Part shown: in pieces, positions 5,711 to 11,551 of the stretch
How positions within the stretch are numbered: position 1 is the stretch's first letter
How the letters are laid out: each line of letters begins with the position of its first letter
DNA from: Fen-1077 sp050014355
GTDB taxonomy: Bacteria; Chloroflexota; Dehalococcoidia; Dehalococcoidales; RBG-16-60-22
DNA length: 11,668 nucleotides
NCBI GenBank assembly: GCA_050014355.1
Contig: JBEKDL010000059.1
Span: 1-11,668, forward strand
Direction: 5' to 3'
Program-made: the position numbers and the translations under genes
Notes under the pieces: model-generated
What the model saw: the letters and a program-made list of their open reading frames with translations, nothing else
What the model was told of the DNA's origin: nothing
Database searches by the model: none

Positions 5711-6349
5711 TTAAATATTTAAGATAACTACCTGCGTGGTGAGCGGCAGGCTGTTCTTGTTGATATTCAACTTGGGTCTCGGCTCAATCGCCCCCTGACC
5801 CATCTCTTTAAGGAAAGTCTCTACCGGTTCCAGCTCGCGTTTGGAGCCGGGTGTTTTATAGTGCATGGGGAGCACTACTTTCGGCTCCACCTTGCGGATG
5901 GTCTCGGCGGCCATATCGGCCGTAATCGTGGTCACGCCCCCCACCGGCAGCATGAGAATATCGATTTTACCCATCTCCTCCAGAGGCTCATCTCCTATTA
6001 CGTGCCCGATATCGCCCAGGTGGCAAATCGTCATACCGTCGACTTCCAGGAGATAGCTGGTATTCTTACCGCGCGACTGTCCCTTTACAGCGTCGTGATA
6101 CGTAGTCAGGCCCAGAATCAGCACACCGCTGATTTCATACTCGCCGGGGCCTTTGACGATGCGCGGCGGCCCTCCGATGCCCTGGACGTAAGAATGCGAG
6201 GGATGCTGGTGGCTGACCGTGACGATATCGGCGGTCTGTTTGCCGAGAGTATAGCCCGATTCCGGCGGGAAAGGGTCTGTGATGATGATGGCCTGACTGC
6301 CCCGTATGCGGAAGCAGGAAAGGCCCAGCCAGGTAATATCCACGTACAT
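5711..6349 (-). CDS. MBL-fold metallo-hydrolase-like protein with an altered metal motif
   Basis: A 212-residue protein of the Lactamase_B_3/UPF0173-like branch of the metallo-beta-lactamase superfamily. It opens with the typical ITWLGLSCFRIRG and IIITDPFPPESGY. The metal signature is TVSHQHPSH (44-52), so H47, H49 and H52 are kept but the Asp of HxHxDH is Ser51. Later ligands remain: H110 and D113 in CHLGDIGH, and H163 in LPMHYKTPG. The missing Asp is normally a ligand of the second metal, so the protein may bind one metal, use another geometry, or have lost catalysis. No strong ribosome site precedes ATG 6349. TTGACC at 6379-6374 may be part of a promoter, but its -10 (TTAAAT, 6356-6351) would start transcription at or inside the first codons. 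Function is unknown. Confidence 0.75.
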   Translation of the reverse strand: MYVDITWLGLSCFRIRGSQAIIITDPFPPESGYTLGKQTADIVTVSHQHPSHSYVQGIGGPPRIVKGPGEYEISGVLILGLTTYHDAVKGQSRGKNTSYLLEVDGMTICHLGDIGHVIGDEPLEEMGKIDILMLPVGGVTTITADMAAETIRKVEPKVVLPMHYKTPGSKRELEPVETFLKEMGQGAIEPRPKLNINKNSLPLTTQVVILNI

Positions 6350-6404
6350 AATTTAACACAATTTAGCTTTAGAGGTCAAGGAGAGACGAATCTATTTACT
6401 GGTG

Positions 6405-6584
6405 CTAATCTTCAACACTGTAATTAAAGAAGAAATCATCCAAAGGACAGTATTTTTTACATAGCTGTTCAAGTTCATCTACAAACTCATCTGGCTTACT
6501 TGTTTTAACATAAAAGAACTTAACTCTTACTGTTAAACATTCTGATTTTTCTGCCTGTGGTTGCTTTTCTTTTAAAATTTTCAT
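6405..6584 (-). CDS. Small 59-residue protein paired with the HTH/nuclease-like gene
   Basis: A 60-codon frame runs from ATG 6584 to TAG 6405 and starts MKILKEKQPQAEKSECLTVR. The middle (LTVRVKFFYVKTSKPDEFVD) suggests a beta strand followed by an acidic helix (PDEFVDELEQLCKKY), and the end is FFFNYSVED. There are three cysteines (16, 42, 46). Support is good for such a short frame: the start is 15 bases after the stop of the upstream gene, TTGGAG lies 6 bases before the ATG, and base composition matches that gene. I do not recognise a family. As the second gene of a two-gene AT-rich unit it could be a regulator, inhibitor or accessory subunit of the nuclease-like protein; that is inference from position. 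Confidence 0.6.
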   Translation of the reverse strand: MKILKEKQPQAEKSECLTVRVKFFYVKTSKPDEFVDELEQLCKKYCPLDDFFFNYSVED

Positions 6585-6599
6585 ATTAACTCCAAGTTC

Positions 6600-7346
6600 C
6601 TACGAAAGAAATCTGGATTTTAATTCATAATGTTCAACAGAATTGAAATAAAGTTCTATTACGTTTTTAAAAGAGCGGAACCAAAATTTATTCGCCTCTT
6701 TGGCAAAAGGTTCTTTGTTAATCCGATCTTGGAATATTTTTTCTCTCTCCTCTGAAGCAACAAGAATGAATTTTGCATCGAAATTCAACAATTGGTACAT
6801 CTTTAGCATGGAGCTTGTGAAGTCTGTAGTCGATTCAACCTCATAAATATACTTTGGGAATAAAAGCCTAGATTTTGAAAACCAAATTGTGTCGGACTTT
6901 GAAATAAGCGCCCTTAGTTCTGGATATGTAAACTCTGGTACGTTTGTTACTGCGCATAGCTCTCTCAACTTTTTACCATCAAAACTCTTGTTAAGGTCGC
7001 TTGTATATGTTATATATTCAAAGAAGTTTCCAATCTCAATCAACATTCCTTCAATTGTGCTGTGGTAATCTTTTATATCTTTCATATATTCGGAGATTGG
7101 TCTGTTTTTTAAGGCATAAGAATATGCAGCCGTTTCATCTTCATAACTTGATAATGCATAAACACCCAAGCCAATTTTCTTGAACCGACCCCTATGCACT
7201 TCTCTATATAAAACGCCTCTTAACGTTTTTTGCCAGTCACCCGAGGGCAATTGTTTATGATTGGCAGCTTGCTGATACAAAAAATTGAGAGAGGCTATCC
7301 CATTGTTTCTACTCATTATTAGTTCAATCAAGTCATTCCACTTCAT
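6600..7346 (-). CDS. Winged-helix (HARE-HTH-like) protein with a restriction-nuclease-like C-terminal domain
   Basis: A 248-residue protein from ATG 7346, with AAAGG 8 bases upstream. Residues 6-68 look like a HARE-HTH winged helix, typical of restriction and DNA-modification proteins: ASLNFLYQQAANHKQLPSGD, then TLRGVLYREVHRGRFKKIGLGVYAL. Residues about 94-240 resemble a restriction-endonuclease-like fold found in uncharacterised proteins: HSTIEGMLIEIGN, PEFTYPELRALISKSDTIWF, YIYEVESTTDF and AKFILVASEE. Candidate active-site acids are E99, D152, E169 and E171; the D-17-ExE spacing is the same as BamHI (D94, E111, E113), which also has Glu instead of Lys. It is clearly more AT-rich than the genes on both sides, suggesting transfer. 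A 59-residue gene follows. No methyltransferase is nearby, so a classical restriction-modification role is not shown. Confidence 0.6.
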   Translation of the reverse strand: MKWNDLIELIMSRNNGIASLNFLYQQAANHKQLPSGDWQKTLRGVLYREVHRGRFKKIGLGVYALSSYEDETAAYSYALKNRPISEYMKDIKDYHSTIEGMLIEIGNFFEYITYTSDLNKSFDGKKLRELCAVTNVPEFTYPELRALISKSDTIWFSKSRLLFPKYIYEVESTTDFTSSMLKMYQLLNFDAKFILVASEEREKIFQDRINKEPFAKEANKFWFRSFKNVIELYFNSVEHYELKSRFLS

Positions 7347-7410
7347 GTTTATTGCCTTTGCAATCTGCTATGCTTGCATAGTGACTTTCGGGATATTTCG
7401 ATTGCCATGT

Positions 7411-7440
7411 ATTCTAGCACATTAATATCTTTTTAGTCAC
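7411..7440 (-). promoter_or_regulatory. Probable promoter of the HTH/nuclease-like operon
   Basis: On the minus strand TGC-TAGAAT (-10 at 7416-7411, extended by TG) is preceded after 18 bases by GTGACT (7440-7435). The predicted start near 7404 gives a leader of about 58 bases. That leader contains the near-palindrome CTATGC-TT-GCATAG (7368-7381), a plausible autoregulatory operator. Confidence 0.45.
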
Positions 7441-7459
7441 TAACAAATAGCTTTTTCTC

Positions 7460-7488
7460 TTGACAAATAAGCCGTTAAAAGGTAAAAT
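7460..7488 (+). promoter_or_regulatory. Promoter of the hrcA-grpE-dnaK operon
   Basis: TTGACA (7460-7465) and TAAAAT (7483-7488) are 17 bases apart, a strong housekeeping-type promoter. The predicted start (about 7495) coincides with the first base of the CIRCE element, the usual arrangement for HrcA repression of a sigma-A promoter. Confidence 0.85.
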
Positions 7489-7494
7489 TTATTA

Positions 7495-7521
7495 TTAGCA
7501 GTCGGGCGCTTAGACTGCTAA
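7495..7521 (+). promoter_or_regulatory. CIRCE operator, symmetric variant
   Basis: Arms TTAGCAGTC (7495-7503) and GACTGCTAA (7513-7521) are perfect inverted repeats with the canonical 9-base spacer. The standard CIRCE arms are TTAGCACTC and GAGTGCTAA, so position 7 has changed C to G with the matching change in the other arm. It sits between the promoter and the GGAGG ribosome site of hrcA (7523-7527), so it can act as DNA operator and as an RNA hairpin next to the ribosome site. No second copy precedes dnaK. Confidence 0.88.
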
Positions 7522-7531
7522 CGGAGGCTAA

Positions 7532-8563
7532 ATGGTTACTGCCAGAGGCAGTCGGATACTAAATTATATCGTCGGGGAGTACATTGCGCGCGCGGTGGCG
7601 GTGCCCTCCCAGTTTATCGCCGATAACGCCGAACTGGGGGTCAGTCCGGCCACCATCCGCAACGAGATGGCACTTCTGGAGAAGGAAGGCTACCTCGTCC
7701 GGCCGCATACCTCGGCGGGGTGCATCCCTTCAGACAAAGGTTACCGCCGCTACGTGGAGTCGATTGAAAACGTACGGCTGCCGCGGGAAGACCAGCGTAT
7801 GATAAGCCACACCTTTCACCAGGTGGAAAAGGAGGTCGAGGCATGGGTGAGCCTCACCGCGACGCTCCTGGCGCGGCTGGCGCAGAACGTGGCCATCGTC
7901 AGCCTGCCCAAGTCGACCGACTGCAAGCTAAAGCACCTGGAACTTATCGCTTTACAGGATAACCGGACGCTGGTGGTCGCCGTCCTCGAAGGGGCCGTGG
8001 TCAAAGAAAAACTGATTACGTTCAATGAAACCGTCAACCAGCCGTCGCTGGCCGTCATCAGCGTCAAACTCAACAGCCTCTACAACAGTTTGACCAGCCG
8101 CCAGATTGCCGAAAAACAAAGCGAGCTTTCTCCACTGGAAAAGCAGGCCACCGATTACCTGGTGGGGATAATGCAGGCGGAAGATAGTAAAGAGTACCAG
8201 GAGCCGTATCTGGAAGGCTGGCATTTCATGTTGAACCAGCCGGAGTTCGCCAAGAGCGAGCGTATGCGCGTCCTGATGGAGCTCGTCGAGCAGCGCGGCC
8301 TGCTGAAAGTTATCATGCCGGGACGGCTCGACCAGCCGGGCGTCCACGTTATCATCGGCAAAGAGAACCAGGACGAGGCCATCCAGAACTGCAGCGTGGT
8401 CATTTGCAACTACGGCGTCCCGGACCAGGCCAACGGCACTATAGCCGTAGTGGGCCCCACACGAATGCCGTACTCGCGCACCATCCCTACCGTATATTAC
8501 CTGTCCTCGGTGCTTGGCCAGCTCGTCGCCACCCTATACGGCCAGAACCTGTCCGCCGGATAG
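7532..8563 (+). CDS. hrcA: Heat-inducible transcription repressor HrcA
   Basis: HrcA binds CIRCE and represses heat-shock chaperone genes; its folding depends on GroE in studied species. The 343-residue length is normal. Residues 1-75 hold the winged helix with SPATIRNEMALLEKEGYLVR (38-57) and PHTSAG-C-IPSDKGYR (58-72), a near match to the family signature, which has Arg where C64 stands and Thr where S67 stands. The usual PVGS turn after the first helix is AVAVPSQF here. The GAF-like and dimerisation regions follow, ending with CNYGVPDQANGTIAVVGPTRMPYSR (residues about 290-314), which is characteristic. GGAGG lies 4 bases before ATG 7532. It is the first gene of hrcA-grpE-dnaK and probably autoregulated through the adjoining CIRCE variant. 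Confidence 0.93.
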   Translation: MVTARGSRILNYIVGEYIARAVAVPSQFIADNAELGVSPATIRNEMALLEKEGYLVRPHTSAGCIPSDKGYRRYVESIENVRLPREDQRMISHTFHQVEKEVEAWVSLTATLLARLAQNVAIVSLPKSTDCKLKHLELIALQDNRTLVVAVLEGAVVKEKLITFNETVNQPSLAVISVKLNSLYNSLTSRQIAEKQSELSPLEKQATDYLVGIMQAEDSKEYQEPYLEGWHFMLNQPEFAKSERMRVLMELVEQRGLLKVIMPGRLDQPGVHVIIGKENQDEAIQNCSVVICNYGVPDQANGTIAVVGPTRMPYSRTIPTVYYLSSVLGQLVATLYGQNLSAG

Positions 8564-8592
8564 GACTAAAAACAAAGGACTGTCTGTTTCAA

Positions 8593-9156
8593 ATGATGTT
8601 GGATAACAATGAAAATGTGAGTAACGTCGAACCTATTCCTGAAAAATCGGAGGAAGTAAACGCCCCGGAAACGTTAGCTCTGGAGCAGTCCCTCGCCGCG
8701 GAAAAGAAGAGGGCCGAAGATTACCTGGCCAGCTGGCAGCGGGCGCAGGCCGACTTCATTAACTACAAGCGGCGCATGGAGCAGGACCGGCTGGAGTTCA
8801 ACAAGTTCGCCAGCGCCAGCGCGCTCCAGGCGATATTGCCCGTCCTTGACGACATGGAGAGGGCGCTCGCCGCGATACCGCCGGAGTACGCCGACCGCGA
8901 CTGGGTGCAAGGCGTCCGGCTGGTGGAGCGCAAGTTCCGGGCCGCCCTGGAAATACAGGGCGTCAAGCCAATTCTGGCCCTGGGCATGGCCTTCGACCCC
9001 AATTTCCATGAAGCCGTCAGGCAGGACAAGGGGCTGGAAGGCATGGTGGTACAGGAATTTCAAAAAGGCTATACGTTAAACGGTAAACTTCTCCGTCCCG
9101 CCAAAGTAGTGGTGGGTAACGGCAAGGAGGACGAACCGTCTAACGCCGCGGAATAA
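8593..9156 (+). CDS. grpE: GrpE nucleotide exchange factor
   Basis: GrpE releases ADP from DnaK and acts as a thermosensor. The frame is open upstream into hrcA, but the protein should start at ATG 8593 (187 residues) or the adjacent ATG 8596. The ribosome site is weak: AAAGGA (8574-8579) is 13 bases away. Residues 1-28 are an acidic disordered tail. Residues 29-95 form the long coiled-coil helix (LEQSLAAEKKRAEDYLASWQ, DFINYKRRMEQDR), and residues 96-175 hold the beta-domain with the signature AFDPNFHEAV, then VVQEFQKGYTLNGKLLRPAK and VVVGNG. It lies 29 bases after hrcA and 92 bases before dnaK in the heat-shock operon. Confidence 0.93.
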   Translation: MMLDNNENVSNVEPIPEKSEEVNAPETLALEQSLAAEKKRAEDYLASWQRAQADFINYKRRMEQDRLEFNKFASASALQAILPVLDDMERALAAIPPEYADRDWVQGVRLVERKFRAALEIQGVKPILALGMAFDPNFHEAVRQDKGLEGMVVQEFQKGYTLNGKLLRPAKVVVGNGKEDEPSNAAE

Positions 9157-9248
9157 TGGAAGAACTTGATATTAATATAGATATTTATTACATCTTTATT
9201 CAGAAATTTGTTTCATCATATTGTGTGAAGCAATAGGAGGAAAAGTAA

Positions 9249-11183
9249 ATGGGAAAGACAGTGGGTATCGACCTGGGGACAACTTTCAGCGAGGTAGCGG
9301 TAATGGAGGGCGGCGAGCCGGTGGTCATCACCAGCTCGGAAGGCAGCCGCCTTATCCCTTCCGTAGTGGCCATCAGCAAGACCGGCGAGCGGCTGGTCGG
9401 CCAGATAGCCAAACGGCAGGCCATCACCAACCCTGAAAATACGATATACAGCATCAAGCGCTTTATGGGACGGAAATGGGGCGAGCCCGCCGGACGCGAG
9501 CTCCCCGTCGAAGAGGACGCCCGGCGCAAGACGTATAAAGTGACCCGCGGCCCGAATAACGAAGTTAAGGTGCTGATGGGCGGCAAGGAATACAGCCCGC
9601 CGGAAATATCGGCGATGATTTTACAGAAGCTGAAGACCGATGCGGAGGCCTACCTGGGGGAAAAGGTGACCGACGCCGTCATCACCGTACCGGCCTACTT
9701 TAACGATGCCCAGCGCCAGGCGACCAAGGACGCCGGCGCCATCGCCGGCCTGAACGTGCTGCGTATCATCAACGAGCCCACCGCGGCGTCGCTGGCTTAC
9801 GGGCTCGACAAAAAGAAGGATGAAACGGTAGCCGTCTACGACCTGGGGGGCGGCACTTTCGATATCTCCATCCTGGAGCTGGGCGAAGGCACCTTCCAGG
9901 TGAAGTCCACCAATGGCGATACCCACCTCGGCGGCGATGACTTCGACCAGAGGATTATGGACTGGCTCATGGCCGAGTTCAAGAAAGACCAGGGTATCGA
10001 CCTTTCGAAAGATAAAATGGCTTTACAGCGTATCAAGGAAGCCGCGGAAAAAGCCAAGATAGAACTTTCCAGCGTCCAGCAGACGGACGTCAACCTGCCC
10101 TTCATCACCGCCGATGCCAGCGGCCCGAAGCACCTTAATATCAATTTGACCCGCTCCAAGCTCGAACAGCTGGTGATGGACCTCGTGGAGAAGTCCCTGG
10201 GGCCGTGCAAGCAGGCGCTGACCGATGCCGGCAAGACCACGGCTCAAATTGACGAGGTCATCCTCGTGGGCGGGCAGACGCGTATGCCTCTGGTACAGGA
10301 CAAGGTGAAGCAGTTCTTCGGCAAGGAGCCGAACAAGAGCGTCAACCCAGACGAGGTGGTGGCCGTCGGCGCTGCTATCCAGGCGGGCGTGCTCAAGGGC
10401 GAGGTCAAGGATGTACTGTTGCTCGACGTCACGCCGCTGACCCTGGGCATCGAGACGCTGGGCGGGGTAGCTACGTCGCTTATCCAGCGCAATACCACCA
10501 TCCCCACCCAGAAGAGCCAGATTTTCAGCACGGCGGCGGATAACCAGCCGGGGGTGGAAATCCACGTCCTCCAGGGCGAAAGACCGATGGCAAACGATAA
10601 TCGGACGCTGGGGCGCTTTATGCTCGACGGCCTCCTGCCCGCTCCCCGCGGCGTACCGCAAATCGAGGTCACTTTCGATATCGACGCCAACGGCATCCTG
10701 AACGTGCGCGCCCAGGACAAGGGCACCGGCAAGGAGCAGAAAATAACGATAACCGCCTCCAGCGGCCTCTCCAAGGATGAGGTCTCCCGGATGCAGAAAG
10801 AGGCGGAAATGCACGCGAGCGAGGACGCCCGGCACCGCGAGGAAATCGAGGCCAGGAACATGGCCGACACGATGGCCTACCAGGCGGAAAAGACCCTGCG
10901 CGATAACAAGGATAAAATACCCGCTGAACTCAACGCCGATGTTGAGAGCAAGATTGCGGCGGTCAAAGAAGCTTTAAAGGGCACGGACATTAACGCCATC
11001 AAGAACGCTACGCAGGCGCTGAACCAGACCATGCAGAAAATCGGCGAGGCTATTTATAAGCAGCAGCCGCCACCTCCTCCACCCGGCGGCCAGCAGCCTC
11101 CGCCCCCACCTCCGGGAGGTGAGGGAGGCCAGGGCGGCGGCAAAGACGAAGGCACCGTGGAGGGCGAGTTCAGAGAGGTGTAA
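9249..11183 (+). CDS. dnaK: Molecular chaperone DnaK (Hsp70) with a proline-rich C-terminal tail
   Basis: An ATP-driven Hsp70 chaperone of 644 residues, full length. Seen in order: phosphate-1 motif IDLGTTFSEVAV (7-18), where most DnaKs have N at F13 and C at E15; NEPTAASLAYGL; phosphate-2 YDLGGGTFDIS (197-207); VGGQTRMP; the interdomain linker DVLLLDVTPLTLGIE (388-402); substrate domain with FDIDANGILNVRAQDKGTGK; and a helical lid to about residue 604. The tail then has two perfect QQPPPPPPGG repeats (605-624) followed by a Gly-rich stretch and the usual acidic end VEGEFREV. The ribosome site AGGAGG (9235-9240) is strong. The 92-base gap after grpE is AT-rich, with no CIRCE and no convincing promoter. 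dnaJ does not follow within the window. Confidence 0.97.
   Translation: MGKTVGIDLGTTFSEVAVMEGGEPVVITSSEGSRLIPSVVAISKTGERLVGQIAKRQAITNPENTIYSIKRFMGRKWGEPAGRELPVEEDARRKTYKVTRGPNNEVKVLMGGKEYSPPEISAMILQKLKTDAEAYLGEKVTDAVITVPAYFNDAQRQATKDAGAIAGLNVLRIINEPTAASLAYGLDKKKDETVAVYDLGGGTFDISILELGEGTFQVKSTNGDTHLGGDDFDQRIMDWLMAEFKKDQGIDLSKDKMALQRIKEAAEKAKIELSSVQQTDVNLPFITADASGPKHLNINLTRSKLEQLVMDLVEKSLGPCKQALTDAGKTTAQIDEVILVGGQTRMPLVQDKVKQFFGKEPNKSVNPDEVVAVGAAIQAGVLKGEVKDVLLLDVTPLTLGIETLGGVATSLIQRNTTIPTQKSQIFSTAADNQPGVEIHVLQGERPMANDNRTLGRFMLDGLLPAPRGVPQIEVTFDIDANGILNVRAQDKGTGKEQKITITASSGLSKDEVSRMQKEAEMHASEDARHREEIEARNMADTMAYQAEKTLRDNKDKIPAELNADVESKIAAVKEALKGTDINAIKNATQALNQTMQKIGEAIYKQQPPPPPPGGQQPPPPPPGGEGGQGGGKDEGTVEGEFREV
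11061..11120 (+). repeat. Two tandem 30-base units encoding QQPPPPPPGG in dnaK
   Basis: Bases 11061-11090 and 11091-11120 encode identical decapeptides but differ at many synonymous third positions. The protein repeat therefore looks maintained by selection or is old, not a fresh DNA duplication. Confidence 0.75.
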
Positions 11184-11186
11184 CTG

Positions 11187-11477
11187 ATGAAAAACGATCT
11201 CTGGATTAATATTGCTTTTACTACAACTGTCGGTGTGTTTGGGTTGGTTCCTGGGATGTCTGATATTTCCCACGTCTCCTTTGCGCCGGACATTCCTGAT
11301 AACACGCTTCAAACAACCAAGTTTTCGATTTCAAGACAGTATGACAGGCACGAAATGGTTTTTGCAACCAAGTTTTCGATTCCAGGAGAGAATGAAAGGC
11401 AAAAAGCGCTGATTCCTCCCATCCAATTCTTTAATGCATCAGGCACAGCAAATATTAACTCATTCATTTTAGGGTAG
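11187..11477 (+). CDS. Doubtful small hypothetical protein after dnaK
   Basis: A 96-residue frame starts 3 bases after the dnaK stop, with GAGAGGTG at 11174-11181 as a plausible ribosome site. It begins MKNDLWINIAFTTTVGVFGL, a short hydrophobic segment that could be a membrane anchor, and contains a repeated motif (TKFSISRQYDR, then TKFSIPGENER, 17 residues apart) that comes from a DNA direct repeat. I recognise no family. Base composition differs from dnaK, and the opposite strand is also open over part of it, so it may be non-coding spacer or a dispersed-repeat fragment inside the transcribed 3' end of the operon. If it is not a gene, the stretch from 11184 to 11503 holds only the direct repeat. 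Confidence 0.3.
   Translation: MKNDLWINIAFTTTVGVFGLVPGMSDISHVSFAPDIPDNTLQTTKFSISRQYDRHEMVFATKFSIPGENERQKALIPPIQFFNASGTANINSFILG
11314..11401. repeat. Imperfect direct repeat, 37-base units offset by 51
   Basis: Bases 11314-11350 and 11365-11401 align over 37 bases with five mismatches; both start CAACCAAGTTTTCGATT and end AGGCA. The 14 bases between them are unique. The offset of 51 keeps any reading frame. It could be a local duplication or part of an interspersed repeat. Confidence 0.75.
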
Positions 11478-11503
11478 ATTGGGCTAATTCTATACAAGAT
11501 TCC

Positions 11504-11535
11504 GAGAGGGGGCGAACTGCCCCCTCTCTGTTTTT
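11504..11535 (+). terminator. Strong Rho-independent terminator of the dnaK operon
   Basis: GAGAGGGGGC (11504-11513) and GCCCCCTCTC (11519-11528) form a perfect 10-bp GC-rich stem with a GAACT loop, followed by TGTTTTT. This ends the hrcA-grpE-dnaK transcript about 320 bases after dnaK. Confidence 0.92.
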
Positions 11536-11551
11536 CCGCGTTCTACCCTAG

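Noticed and set aside
8404..8592. Upstream extension of the grpE frame into hrcA
   Set aside because: The extra residues are a shifted reading of the hrcA end and do not resemble GrpE. The family N-terminus fits ATG 8593.
9157..9248. A second CIRCE or promoter between grpE and dnaK
   Set aside because: The 92 AT-rich bases contain no CIRCE-like arms. A TTGATA at 9166-9171 has no convincing -10 box at the right distance.
10023..10870. Open frames on the minus strand opposite dnaK
   Set aside because: They are shadows of conserved Hsp70 coding sequence with low-complexity or basic translations and no initiation signals.
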